NCBI GenBank assembly: GCA_024234325.1
Contig: JACKOJ010000001.1
Coordinates: 620,001 to 684,000 of the forward strand
DNA from: Pseudomonadales bacterium
GTDB lineage: Bacteria; Pseudomonadota; Gammaproteobacteria; Pseudomonadales; Pseudohongiellaceae
Length of the DNA stretch: 64,000 bases
Direction: 5' to 3'
Shown: in pieces, positions 44,401 through 53,664 of the stretch
Position numbering within the stretch: the first letter of the stretch is position 1
Layout: each line of letters begins with the position of its first letter
Program-made: the position numbers and the translations under genes
The notes under the pieces: generated by a model
What the model saw: the letters and a program-made list of their open reading frames with translations, nothing else
What the model was told of the DNA's origin: nothing
Database searches by the model: none

Positions 44401-46041
44401 GTGTCACACATCCCCCGACTCCTGAAGCTCGTCAATACCGCGGCTCGCTACGGACTGGATCAGGTGTCTCCCCAGATCAGGCCCAGAGGAATCAGCGGCG
44501 CGCTCTTCCGCCTGTGGTGCCTGCCCTGGGCATTGAGCCCCGCCCGTCGACAACCGCCGGAGGTAAGACTGCGCCTGGCGCTTCAGGAATTGGGCCCCAT
44601 CTACATCAAGTTCGGACAATTGCTGTCCACCCGGCGGGACTTCCTGCCCCCTGCACTGGCCGACGAACTCCAGTCACTGCAGGACAAAGTGCCCGGCTTC
44701 TCCACCCCCAGCATCCAGAGCATCGTGGAAGCATCCCTCGGCCAGCCCTGGCAGGAGGTCTTCGCCACTCTGGAGACCGAGGCCCTGGCGTCCGCGTCCG
44801 TCGCGCAGGTGCACTGCGCTACCCTGCACAGCGGCGAGGAAGTGGTCATCAAGGTGATCCGGCCCGGCATTGAAAAGACCATTGTCGAAGACATTCAGGT
44901 ACTGAAGTGGATTGCCTCACTGATCGAGCGCTTCGTACCGCTAGGCAGGCGGTTGCGCCCACGGGAAGTCGTGGACGACTACGAGAAGATCATCCTCGAT
45001 GAGCTGAACCTGCTGGCAGAAGGCGCCAACGCCAGCCAGTTGCGACGCAATTTCGAGCACTCCCCGAAGCTGTATGTCCCCAGGGTCTACTGGGAATACA
45101 CCCGCGCCAACATGCTGGTAATGGAGCGCATCTACGGCATTCCCGTGGCCGATATCGCCACCCTGAACGCCCGCGGTATCAACCTGAAGAGACTGGCCGA
45201 AACCGGCGTCGAAATCTTCTTCACCCAGGTGTTCAACCACAGTTTCTTCCATGCCGACATGCACCCCGGCAATATCTTCGTGGCACCGGACAAGGCGGAA
45301 AACCCGCAGTACATCGCCATTGACTGCGCCATCATCGGCTCCCTGAGCCGCGACGATCAGCAATACCTCGCGCGCAATCTGCTCGCCATCTTCAAGCGCG
45401 ATTACCGCAAGGTCGCGGAGCTGCATGTGGAGTGTGGCTGGGTCCCCCGCGATACCCGCGTGCACGAATTCGAGTCCGCCATGCGCGCAGTCTGTGAACC
45501 CATCTTTGAGAAACCGTTGAAAGACATCTCCTTCGGCTATCTGCTGGTACAGCTCTTCCGCACCGCCGGGCGTTTCAACATGGAGGTACAGCCCTCCCTG
45601 GTGCTGCTGCAGAAGACGCTGCTCAACGTCGAAGGCCTGGGGCGCCAGCTCTACCCCGAGCTGGACCTGTGGACCACCGCCCTGCCTTTCCTGGAGGACT
45701 GGAATCGTCGCCGCATGCAGCCGAAGACCCTGTTCAATGCCCTCAAGGACAATGTGCCGGACTGGATCGAACAGCTTCCCTACCTGCCCCAGTTGATGAT
45801 CGACACCCTGACCCAGGCGCAGCAACTCAGCACAATCAACGAAAACCTGCAGCGACGCCTTGAGGCAGAACAGGCACGAGAGCGGGCCTCCCGACAACGC
45901 CGCCGCATCGCCGGGTTCGGCCTGCTGCTCCTGAGCGCTGCCGCCCTCATTCCACCGTTCAACGCCCTGCTCGCAGGCCTCCCCCTGTGGGCGGCAGGCA
46001 GCGCAGTCGCAGCGGTTTACCTTTTGTGTTTTAACCGCTGA
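44401..46041 (+). CDS. ubiB: Ubiquinone biosynthesis regulatory kinase-like protein UbiB
   Basis: UbiB is an atypical membrane-associated ABC1/ADCK family ATPase needed for ubiquinone synthesis. The 546-residue protein has the family KxGQ motif (IYIKFGQLLSTRRD), the Ala-rich loop (EALASASVAQVH), EELNLLAEGAN-like segment LDELNLLAEGANASQ, HADMHPGN and two C-terminal membrane helices (about 500-545). The start codon is GTG. Together with hisIE-tatABC downstream this restores the conserved Pseudomonas order after the insert. Confidence 0.95.
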   Translation: MSHIPRLLKLVNTAARYGLDQVSPQIRPRGISGALFRLWCLPWALSPARRQPPEVRLRLALQELGPIYIKFGQLLSTRRDFLPPALADELQSLQDKVPGFSTPSIQSIVEASLGQPWQEVFATLETEALASASVAQVHCATLHSGEEVVIKVIRPGIEKTIVEDIQVLKWIASLIERFVPLGRRLRPREVVDDYEKIILDELNLLAEGANASQLRRNFEHSPKLYVPRVYWEYTRANMLVMERIYGIPVADIATLNARGINLKRLAETGVEIFFTQVFNHSFFHADMHPGNIFVAPDKAENPQYIAIDCAIIGSLSRDDQQYLARNLLAIFKRDYRKVAELHVECGWVPRDTRVHEFESAMRAVCEPIFEKPLKDISFGYLLVQLFRTAGRFNMEVQPSLVLLQKTLLNVEGLGRQLYPELDLWTTALPFLEDWNRRRMQPKTLFNALKDNVPDWIEQLPYLPQLMIDTLTQAQQLSTINENLQRRLEAEQARERASRQRRRIAGFGLLLLSAAALIPPFNALLAGLPLWAAGSAVAAVYLLCFNR

Positions 46042-46059
46042 CATAGCATACTAGCGCGC

Positions 46060-46488
46060 ATGAACAACGCAGCAGAGACAGGCTTTCAAAGCTCCTGGCT
46101 GGACCAGGTGAAGTGGAACAGTGAAGGCCTGGTTCCCGTGATTACGCAAGACTTTCTAAGCAAGCGGGTACTTACACACGCGTGGCTGAATCGGGATGCC
46201 CTGGCGCTTGCGGTTCAGGAAGGGCGCGCCGTCTACTGGTCCCGCTCCCGTCGCAAACTGTGGCGCAAGGGAGAAGAGTCCGGCCACATCCAGAAACTCC
46301 ACGGTGTCTTTCTGGATTGTGACGGGGATACCGTCTGCTATCAGGTGGAACAGGTGGGCGGCATTGCCTGTCATACGGGTCGCGAAAGCTGCTTCTACCG
46401 CAAGCTCGAAGGCGACCACTGGCAGACAGTGGATCCCGTTCTCAAGGACCCGGAACTCATCTATGCCGCCGACAAGGCCGCATCCTGA
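46060..46488 (+). CDS. hisI: Phosphoribosyl-AMP cyclohydrolase
   Basis: HisI opens the purine ring of PR-AMP in histidine synthesis. The 142-residue monofunctional protein has KWNSEGLVPVITQD, AWLNRDALALAVQEGRAVYWSRSR, KLWRKGEESGHIQ and the metal-binding DCDGDTVCYQVEQ with downstream CHTGRESCFYR. The usual VLM-AWMN reads VLTHAWLN. It is separate from hisE, as in Pseudomonas, while enterobacteria have a fused HisIE. Confidence 0.96.
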   Translation: MNNAAETGFQSSWLDQVKWNSEGLVPVITQDFLSKRVLTHAWLNRDALALAVQEGRAVYWSRSRRKLWRKGEESGHIQKLHGVFLDCDGDTVCYQVEQVGGIACHTGRESCFYRKLEGDHWQTVDPVLKDPELIYAADKAAS

Positions 46489-46509
46489 CAGACGGTTTGC
46501 GAGTCGAAT

Positions 46510-46845
46510 ATGAGTGATATATTGAAGGAACTCGGGCGCATTCTGGAATCGCGCAAAGCGGCAGACCCCGCCACTTCCTATGTGGCCAGCCTGCACCAGA
46601 AAGGCCTGAACAAGATACTGGAGAAGGTCGGCGAAGAAGCCACAGAAACCATCATAGCCGCCAAGGATCACCCGAACGGGGAAGACAAGGAGGCCGTGGT
46701 CAAGGAAACTGCCGACCTGTGGTTTCACAGTCTGGTCATGCTCAGCCATCTGGGCCTGGGACCGGAAGAAGTTTTGGAAGAGCTGCGAAAACGTTTCGAT
46801 ATTTCGGGTCTCGCCGAGAAAGCGGCACGTACGCAGTCTAAATAA
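46510..46845 (+). CDS. hisE: Phosphoribosyl-ATP pyrophosphatase
   Basis: HisE hydrolyses PR-ATP to PR-AMP, the step before HisI. The 111-residue all-alpha MazG-like protein has SYVASLHQKGLNKILEKVGEEATETIIAAKD and the second metal half-site KETADLWFHSLVMLSHLGL. It starts 22 bases after hisI and precedes tatA by 60 bases. Confidence 0.97.
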   Translation: MSDILKELGRILESRKAADPATSYVASLHQKGLNKILEKVGEEATETIIAAKDHPNGEDKEAVVKETADLWFHSLVMLSHLGLGPEEVLEELRKRFDISGLAEKAARTQSK

Positions 46846-46905
46846 GAGAACAGACCCCGCAGGGTGCCGGCAAGGCATCCGCATCAGATCAATTTGGAGG
46901 CGGTA

Positions 46906-47127
46906 ATGGGTTTAGGTGGAATTGGAATCTGGCAACTGATCATCATCCTGGTGATTGTCGTCATGCTGTTCGGCACCAAGAAGCTGCGCAATCTGGGTTC
47001 CGACCTGGGCGGTGCGCTCAAGGGATTCAAGAACGCAATGAAGGATGAAGAGGAAGCCGGAAGCGACGGCAAGAAAGCAGCCGACGACTCGACCATGAAA
47101 TCCGAGAAGAGCGATCCGAAAGAGTAA
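46906..47127 (+). CDS. tatA: Sec-independent protein translocase subunit TatA
   Basis: TatA oligomerises to form the Tat export pore. The 73-residue protein has an N-terminal membrane helix (GIGIWQLIIILVIVVMLFGTKK), the conserved FGTKKLR hinge and an amphipathic helix (GSDLGGALKGFKNAMKD), then a charged tail. GGAGG lies just upstream of the ATG at 46906. Confidence 0.97.
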   Translation: MGLGGIGIWQLIIILVIVVMLFGTKKLRNLGSDLGGALKGFKNAMKDEEEAGSDGKKAADDSTMKSEKSDPKE

Positions 47128-47203
47128 CAGGCTGGTAAGCCTGCGTTTGTATCGCGCTGGGAACCCCCTGCCTTGTCCACTCACCCGATGCCGGAATTAG
47201 CGC

Positions 47204-47812
47204 ATGTTTGATATTGGTTTCATGGAGCTGGTGCTGATCAGCATTGTGGCGCTGATCGTCATCGGGCCTGAGCGACTCCCCGGCGCCATTCGCACGGCGA
47301 CGCTGTGGATTGGCCGCGCCAAACGCAGCTTCAATCAGGTCAAGGCGGAGATTGAGAAAGAAATCAATGCCGACGACATCCGTCGCCAACTGCACAACGA
47401 AGCGATTCTCGCCGACCTGAAAAAAACCAAGAACCAGGCCAACAAACTTATCGAGAACACCCGCGAGGGTGTGAACAAACTCAATGCTGACGTGAATGCA
47501 ACGCTGGACCAGGAAGAGGCCGAGCTGAAGAGCGCGCTGTCGGACGAAGAGACACCCGTGAAGCGTGAGCAGCCAGCAGCCCCGGTGGACGACCCCGCCA
47601 GCATTGACGAAGTCGACGAGAGCGACACTTCTGAGGGCGCGCCAGCAGAATCCCTTGCCGCCGATCCAGCCGAAGAGACTGACGGAAAACCTGACGCGCC
47701 TGTGGAAGACTTCTACAACAACCCCTCCTCGGGGACGGTGCGCGTCGCCGGTCGCCATTTCCAGCCCACCAGCTCTCTCGACGACGAGACGGATTCCGGA
47801 CGCAGGTCATGA
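47204..47812 (+). CDS. tatB: Sec-independent protein translocase subunit TatB
   Basis: TatB forms the Tat substrate receptor with TatC. The 202-residue protein opens MFDIGFMELVLISIVALIVIGPERLP, with the family Gly-Pro hinge, then an amphipathic helix and a long acidic tail (Glu/Asp/Ala-rich) with coiled-coil potential (about 50-105). It overlaps tatC by four bases. Confidence 0.96.
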   Translation: MFDIGFMELVLISIVALIVIGPERLPGAIRTATLWIGRAKRSFNQVKAEIEKEINADDIRRQLHNEAILADLKKTKNQANKLIENTREGVNKLNADVNATLDQEEAELKSALSDEETPVKREQPAAPVDDPASIDEVDESDTSEGAPAESLAADPAEETDGKPDAPVEDFYNNPSSGTVRVAGRHFQPTSSLDDETDSGRRS

Positions 47813-48582
47813 GCGACAAGAGCAACCCTGAGCAGGGCGAAGAGCTTACCATTGTCGATCACCTGATCGAGCTGCGCGACCGCATCCTGAAATCCGTGCT
47901 GGCGATTCTGCTGCTCTTCCTCAGCCTGTTCTATTTCTCCAATGACATCTACACCTTCGTGGCCAGCCCCTTGCTGGAGGTGCTGCCCGAAAACATGGGC
48001 ATGATTGCGATTGATCCCACGTCGCCCTTTTTCGCGCCATTCAAGCTGACCTTCTACGTCTCGCTGTTTCTGGCTGCCCCCTATATTCTGTACCAATTGT
48101 GGTCTTTCATCGCACCCGGGCTCTATCAAAGCGAGAAAGCGCTGGCAATTCCCCTGTTCATTTCCAGCGTCATTCTCTTCTACGCAGGCATCGCCTTTGC
48201 GTATTACGTGCTGTTCGGCTTTGTCTTCGCGTTCTTTGTGTCCGTGGCGCCGGAAGGCATCATGGTAACGCCGGACATCAACAGCTTCCTGAGTTTTGCC
48301 CTGGCGATTTTCTTCGCCTTCGGCCTCGCCTTTGAAATCCCCATTGCCGTATTTCTGCTGATCTGGGCGGGCATCGTCGAGCCTGATGACCTGAGCGCCA
48401 AACGCCCCTATGTCGTGGTGGGATGTTTTGTGATCGGCATGCTGCTGACGCCACCCGACCCCTTCACCCAATCGATGCTGGCAATCCCCATGTGGGCGCT
48501 GTTTGAAATCGGCATATTTGCCGGGCGTTTTGTGCGCAAGAAGCAGAAGGCAGAGGAAGGGACTGCAGAGTCTGCGGAATAG
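47809..48582 (+). CDS. tatC: Sec-independent protein translocase subunit TatC
   Basis: TatC recognises twin-arginine signal peptides. The 257-residue protein has six membrane segments, the N-terminal HLIELRDRI motif, the first periplasmic loop with DPTSPFFAPFKLTFYVSLFLAAP, and FGLAFEIPIAVF. The C-terminal tail is basic then acidic. It ends the tatABC operon and is convergent with dtd 66 bases away; no clear terminator lies between them. Confidence 0.97.
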   Translation: MSDKSNPEQGEELTIVDHLIELRDRILKSVLAILLLFLSLFYFSNDIYTFVASPLLEVLPENMGMIAIDPTSPFFAPFKLTFYVSLFLAAPYILYQLWSFIAPGLYQSEKALAIPLFISSVILFYAGIAFAYYVLFGFVFAFFVSVAPEGIMVTPDINSFLSFALAIFFAFGLAFEIPIAVFLLIWAGIVEPDDLSAKRPYVVVGCFVIGMLLTPPDPFTQSMLAIPMWALFEIGIFAGRFVRKKQKAEEGTAESAE

Positions 48583-48648
48583 TTCCTTTCACCAGCAGGC
48601 TTGGCTGCTACAGCTCACAGGTCCACAAGCCCCTAGATTAAGCGAGAG

Positions 48649-49089
48649 CTAGGAAACGCGCAGGGAAAAAGTCACCGGCCCGTCGTTCTCCAGCGCCACT
48701 TTCATGTCAGCGCCAAAACTTCCCGTTGCCAGCACAATCGGCTCTTTCGCCGCCTGCCCAACCATATAGTCGTAAAGCGCCTCAGCCTGTTCCGGCGCCA
48801 TCGCGGAGGAGAAGCCCGGCCGGGTACCCTTGTCAGTGGTGGCAGCCAGGGTGAACTGCGACACCAGCAGCAGCTCTCCCTGAATGTCTCTCAGCGACCG
48901 GTTCATCCGCCCCTCTTCATCGGGGAACACACGGTAGTGGAGCAGTTTCTGCAGCAGACGATCAGCCTTGGAGGAATCGTCGTCCCGCTCGATTCCCAGC
49001 AGCACCAGCAGTCCGCGACCGATCTGCGCGGTCTTCTGCCCGTCGATATGAATATGGGCCCAGTTGACCCGCTGCAGTAAGGCGATCAC
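48649..49089 (-). CDS. dtd: D-aminoacyl-tRNA deacylase
   Basis: DTD removes D-amino acids, and glycine from tRNA-Ala, at the ester bond. The 146-residue protein begins at GTG 49089 (VIALLQRVNWAHIHIDG), aligned with E. coli MIALIQRVTRASV. It has the catalytic SQFTLAATTDKGTRPGF and NDGPVTFSL (Gly-cisPro) motifs. The start follows the stop of the proline iminopeptidase gene within a few bases, so the two are coupled, as in Pseudomonas. Confidence 0.94.
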   Translation of the reverse strand: MIALLQRVNWAHIHIDGQKTAQIGRGLLVLLGIERDDDSSKADRLLQKLLHYRVFPDEEGRMNRSLRDIQGELLLVSQFTLAATTDKGTRPGFSSAMAPEQAEALYDYMVGQAAKEPIVLATGSFGADMKVALENDGPVTFSLRVS

Positions 49090-49093
49090 CGCA

Positions 49094-50065
49094 TCAGGCC
49101 TCGTCGTCTCCGTCGTCCTCAATGAGGCGAGCCATTTCCATCGTGGCACGGATCAGTGCATCGGTATTGCCCGGCTCATGGGCGGAGTGCCCGGCATCAC
49201 GAATGATGTAGAGTTCGGAATCCGGCCAGCGCTGATGCAGCGCCGTGGCATTGTCCAGCGGACAGACCACATCGTAGCGCCCGTGCACAATGATGCCCGG
49301 AATCCCCTCCAGGCGATGCGCGTTGTTCAGAATCTGGTTGTCGTCCAGGAAAATCCGGTTCATGAAGTAATGCGCCTCGATGCGCGCCATGGCGATGGCA
49401 AAATGCGGATCGACGAAGCGGTCCACCACATGGGGACTCGGACGCAGAGTCGAACACACTCCCTCCCAATTGGACCAGATCTTCGCGGCAGCCATGCGCG
49501 CAATCTCGTCCTGCCCCGTCAGGCGGCGGTAATAGGCGGCAATCATGTCGTGGCGTTCGTCCTCGGGAATGTGCTGGTAATACTCTTCCCAGTGGTCGGG
49601 GAAAATCCGGCTCGCGCCCTCCTGATAGAACCACTGCAGGTCCTCGCGGCGACACAGAAAGATGCCGCGCAGCACCATGCCCAGCACCCGCTCCGGATGC
49701 GTTTGCGCATAGACCAGACTGAGCGTGGAGCCCCAGGAGCCGCCAAACAGCATCCAGCGCTCGATCTTCAGAAACTCGCGAATGGCCTCCATGTCGGAAA
49801 CCAGCGCCATCGTGTTGTTGTCTTCCAGTTCCGCATGGGGCGTGCTGCGTCCGGCGCCACGCTGATCAAACACGACGATGCGATAACGCTCGGGATCAAA
49901 GAAACGCCGACTGCTGCTGTCAGTGCCGCCACCGGGGCCGCCGTGGACAAACAGCACAGGAATGCCGTCGGGATTGCCGGACTCTTCCAGATGAAGATCG
50001 TGCAGGTCGGTGACCCGCAGACGGTGGGTCGCGTAGGGTTTGATTTCGGGGTAGAGAACAAGCAT
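49094..50065 (-). CDS. pip: Proline iminopeptidase
   Basis: Pip removes N-terminal proline from peptides in the cytoplasm. The 323-residue alpha/beta hydrolase (S33 family) has the HGGPGGG oxyanion motif, the DQRGAGRSTP strand, the nucleophile elbow GGSWGSTL, the YDVVCP catalytic Asp region, and the His in AGHSAHEP near the end. It precedes dtd directly. Confidence 0.95.
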   Translation of the reverse strand: MLVLYPEIKPYATHRLRVTDLHDLHLEESGNPDGIPVLFVHGGPGGGTDSSSRRFFDPERYRIVVFDQRGAGRSTPHAELEDNNTMALVSDMEAIREFLKIERWMLFGGSWGSTLSLVYAQTHPERVLGMVLRGIFLCRREDLQWFYQEGASRIFPDHWEEYYQHIPEDERHDMIAAYYRRLTGQDEIARMAAAKIWSNWEGVCSTLRPSPHVVDRFVDPHFAIAMARIEAHYFMNRIFLDDNQILNNAHRLEGIPGIIVHGRYDVVCPLDNATALHQRWPDSELYIIRDAGHSAHEPGNTDALIRATMEMARLIEDDGDDEA

Positions 50066-50157
50066 GGGAGGCCCTCATCAGCTTTCCGCCATGGTACCCC
50101 ATGGCCAGCGGGAAGGCACTCCCATGTCACCTGCAGGCAGGCGTGTCCGGAGCGATT

Positions 50158-51984
50158 TTAGCCCCGGGCAGCGCTGCCACGGCTGGCGCGCTTGCGCTCG
50201 TTTTCGGTGAGCAGTTTCTTGCGCAGGCGGATGTGATTGGGGGTCACTTCGACCAGCTCGTCTTCCTCGATGAACTCCATCGCCTGCTCCAGCGAGTGTT
50301 TCACTGGCGGCGTCAGGATGATGTTCTCGTCGCTGCCGGAGGCACGGATATTGGTGAGCTGTTTGCCCTTGGTCGGGTTCACCACCAGGTCGTTGTCACG
50401 GCTGTGCAGGCCGATGATCATGCCCTCGTAAACTTCCACGTTGGGCTCGACGAACAGACGTCCGCGCTCCTGCAGGGTAAACAGGGAGTACGCCAGTGTC
50501 TTGCCGCGCACCATGGACACCAGCACGCCGTTCTTGCGCGCGCCGATCTCGCCCATCTTTACCGGCCCGTAGTGGTCGAACACATGGTTCATCATGCCGG
50601 TACCGGACGTCATGCTCAGGAACATGGAGCGGAAACCGATCAGGCCACGCGTCGGCACCACGAATTTCAGACGCACGCGTCCCTTGCCATCCATGGTCAT
50701 GTCCTGCAAATCTGCCTTGCGCTGCCCCAGCTCTTCCATCACGGCGCCCTGGTGCTCTTCGTCGCAGTCGATGACCAGTGCCTCGTGGGGCTCCTGCATC
50801 ACGCCGTCGATTTCCTGCACGATAACTTCAGGGCGGGAGATCGCCAGCTCAAAGCCTTCCCGGCGCATGTTCTCGATGAGCACGGACAGGTGCAGTTCAC
50901 CCCGGCCGGACACACGGTATTTGTCGGGGCTGTCGCCCTGCTCCACCCGCAGCGCCACGTTGTAGATCAACTCCTTGTCCAGACGATCCTTGATATTGCG
51001 CGTGGTGACGAACTTGCCATCAAGACCGGCGAAGGGCGAGTCGTTCACCTGGAAGGTCATGCTGATGGTGGGCTCGTCCACCGTCAGGGGCTTCATCGCC
51101 TCGACATGTTCCGGGTCACACAGGGTGTCGGAGATATTCAGCTTGTCGATGCCGGTGATGCAGATGATCTCGCCCGCGCTGGCCTCGTTCACGTCCACGC
51201 GTTCCAGGCCCAGATGACTCTTCACCTGCAGAATGCGTCCCTTGCGCTGATTGCCTTCGCGATCCACGATGGTCACGGGCATATTGGTTTTCGCCACACC
51301 GCCGGTCACACGACCGACCCCAATGACGCCAACATAGCTGCTGTAATCCAGTGCACTGATCTGCATGCGGAAGGGGGCATCGATGTCCACCGGGGGCGGC
51401 GGCACACGATCCACTACCGTCTGGAACAGCGGCGCCATGTCCTGTGCCAGATCGTCCATTTCCAGACCGGCAAAGCCGTTCAGGGCAGACGCGTACACCA
51501 CCGGGAAGTCGAGCTGCTCGTCAGTGGCACCCAGTCGGTCGAACAGATCAAACACTTCGTTGAGCACCCAGTCGGGACGTGCGCCGTCGCGGTCCACCTT
51601 GTTGATGACCACGATGGGCTTGAGGCCCTGGTCAAATGCCTTCTGGGTGACGAAGCGTGTCTGTGGCATCGGGCCGTCCACGGCATCCACCAGCAAGAGC
51701 ACGGAGTCCACCATGGACATGACGCGCTCCACCTCGCCGCCGAAGTCCGCGTGACCGGGAGTGTCCACGATGTTGATGTGGTAACCCTGCCAGTTGATCG
51801 CGGTGTTCTTGGCCAGAATGGTGATGCCGCGCTCGCGCTCCTGATCATTGGAGTCCATGACGCGCTCCACCGCCTTGCCGCGGTCTTCCAGAGTTCCGGA
51901 TTGTTGCAGCAGTTTGTCAACCAGAGTCGTCTTGCCATGGTCAACGTGGGCAATGATGGCGATGTTGCGAATTTTCTCGATCAC
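50158..51984 (-). CDS. typA: Translational GTPase TypA/BipA
   Basis: BipA is a ribosome-binding GTPase used in 50S assembly and stress adaptation. The 608-residue protein has G1 AHVDHGKTT, the G2/G3 region ending in DTPGHADF, G4 NKVD, EF-G-like domains III and V, and a unique C-terminal domain with PLSGKGK-like loop NPTKGKQLTNIRASGSDEN. The start is GTG (MIEKIRNIAIIAHVDHG). Confidence 0.96.
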   Translation of the reverse strand: MIEKIRNIAIIAHVDHGKTTLVDKLLQQSGTLEDRGKAVERVMDSNDQERERGITILAKNTAINWQGYHINIVDTPGHADFGGEVERVMSMVDSVLLLVDAVDGPMPQTRFVTQKAFDQGLKPIVVINKVDRDGARPDWVLNEVFDLFDRLGATDEQLDFPVVYASALNGFAGLEMDDLAQDMAPLFQTVVDRVPPPPVDIDAPFRMQISALDYSSYVGVIGVGRVTGGVAKTNMPVTIVDREGNQRKGRILQVKSHLGLERVDVNEASAGEIICITGIDKLNISDTLCDPEHVEAMKPLTVDEPTISMTFQVNDSPFAGLDGKFVTTRNIKDRLDKELIYNVALRVEQGDSPDKYRVSGRGELHLSVLIENMRREGFELAISRPEVIVQEIDGVMQEPHEALVIDCDEEHQGAVMEELGQRKADLQDMTMDGKGRVRLKFVVPTRGLIGFRSMFLSMTSGTGMMNHVFDHYGPVKMGEIGARKNGVLVSMVRGKTLAYSLFTLQERGRLFVEPNVEVYEGMIIGLHSRDNDLVVNPTKGKQLTNIRASGSDENIILTPPVKHSLEQAMEFIEEDELVEVTPNHIRLRKKLLTENERKRASRGSAARG

Positions 51985-52130
51985 GAGTGGATACCTGCAC
52001 GGTGTCTGTGGGGTTTCGGGAATGCCTGCTCACGGGCATGGCAAAAAGGGGCGAGAGTATACACCATCGCCAGGCCCATCACCACGGGCGAGGAGTGCAC
52101 ACAGAGAGCATTCTGCTCATTTTCACCAGA

Positions 52131-53582
52131 TCAATTGCGCCAGAATGCCGGACTGAGCAGGACAATAATGGTCAAAAACTCCAGCCTGCCCATGGTCATG
52201 CCAAGACAAAGCAACCATTTCGCCACATCGGGAAGGGTTGAGAAATTCCCTGCCGGCCCCACCACGCTGCCAAGCCCGGGCCCGACATTCATCAGTGCCG
52301 TCGCCGAGCTGGTGAGCGAGGTCACCAGATCCAGCCCCGTCAGGGCCAGCAGCAGTGTCAGCACTGCAAGACTGATCACCATCACGAACAGGAAGGCGAC
52401 CAGCGAAGTGAGAATCTCGTCGGACACGCGTGCGCCGTTATAGGTTCTTGGCAGGGTCGCACGCGGATGAATGGCGCGGGCAATCTGCTCGCGGATGATT
52501 GTGAAGCACAATTGCACCCGGAACACTTTCACCCCACCACTGGTCGAACCGGAACAGCCTCCGATGAACGTGACGAAGAAAAACAGCGCCACGGCGAATC
52601 CGCCCCACAGAGAGTAGTCGTCCGACGCAAAGCCGGTGGTTGTCATGACCGACACCAGATTGAAGGTCGTCTGCGTCAGAATACGCCAGAACCCTTCCCC
52701 AAGCCTCAGATACAGTTCCAGCGTCAATACCAGTGTGAGCATGACCATGATGAACAGCATGCCCGTCAACTGCTTGTCCCGGAACATCATCAGATTGCGA
52801 TGCTTGATGACACGGATATAAAGATAGAAGGGAGAAGAACCAAGGATCATGAACACGATCGCGATCCAGTGCAGCACCGGCGAGCTGAACTGCGCGAACG
52901 AGGAATCAGAGGTTGAATATCCGCCCGTGGAGATGGTGGTCAGCGCGTGATTGACAGCATTGAACAGATCCATGCCAAACAGGACGAACAGCAAGACACA
53001 CAGGGCCGTGAGACCAACGTAGATGAACATCATCTGCTTGATCAGTTCCTGTGTGCGAGGCAGGGATTTGTCCGACCAGTCCGAGGACTCCGTGCGGAAC
53101 AGTTTCATCCCCCCCACACTGAGAAAGGGAAGAATCGCAATGGCCATGCCGATGATGCCGAGACCGCCGATCCACTGCAGCAGGGAGCGCCAAAGCAAGA
53201 GGTCCCTGGGCATGCTGTCCAGATTCACCAGCACAGTGGACCCGGTGGTGGTCATGCCGGACACCGCCTCGAACACCGCGTCGGTGAAGGGGATTTCCTG
53301 AATGGAAAAGACAAAGGGCAGACTGCCAAATACAGGGAGAACCGTCCAGGCAATCGCCGTGATCAGAAACATCTGGCGGGGAATCATGTTCGGGGTACGG
53401 TGCAGATGCCCGATGCTGAAGGCGGCAATACCCACCGCACTGGAGATGGCCGCACTCAAAAAGAACGCGTGCTGGTCACCGGTATCCAGCACCAGGCTGA
53501 GCACCCCAGGGATCAACTGAAACAGCGCTGCAATGTTCAGGATTGCTCCCAGGACCAGCAGGCTCGGGCTGAGAATTTTCAT
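52131..53582 (-). CDS. trkH: Trk-type potassium uptake membrane subunit TrkH
   Basis: TrkH is the ion-conducting subunit of the Trk K+ system, gated by cytoplasmic TrkA. The 483-residue protein has about ten membrane segments and the four selectivity-loop repeats (AVSGMTTTGSTVL; ALTTISTGGYST; SVMTTTGFAS; ALMNVGPGLGSV). No trkA is seen in the window. It follows thiI in the same direction after 82 bases. Confidence 0.95.
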   Translation of the reverse strand: MKILSPSLLVLGAILNIAALFQLIPGVLSLVLDTGDQHAFFLSAAISSAVGIAAFSIGHLHRTPNMIPRQMFLITAIAWTVLPVFGSLPFVFSIQEIPFTDAVFEAVSGMTTTGSTVLVNLDSMPRDLLLWRSLLQWIGGLGIIGMAIAILPFLSVGGMKLFRTESSDWSDKSLPRTQELIKQMMFIYVGLTALCVLLFVLFGMDLFNAVNHALTTISTGGYSTSDSSFAQFSSPVLHWIAIVFMILGSSPFYLYIRVIKHRNLMMFRDKQLTGMLFIMVMLTLVLTLELYLRLGEGFWRILTQTTFNLVSVMTTTGFASDDYSLWGGFAVALFFFVTFIGGCSGSTSGGVKVFRVQLCFTIIREQIARAIHPRATLPRTYNGARVSDEILTSLVAFLFVMVISLAVLTLLLALTGLDLVTSLTSSATALMNVGPGLGSVVGPAGNFSTLPDVAKWLLCLGMTMGRLEFLTIIVLLSPAFWRN

Positions 53583-53664
53583 GCCGACACAATAGCGTAA
53601 TTACGCAAAAAGTCTCTATATTTATAAGGTTTCAACACAGGGCTTGCGCTGAGCCCGCTTCGCG

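Noticed and set aside
48583..48648. Terminator between convergent tatC and dtd
   Set aside because: Only a weak AGCAG/CTGCT stem is visible and no T-run follows.
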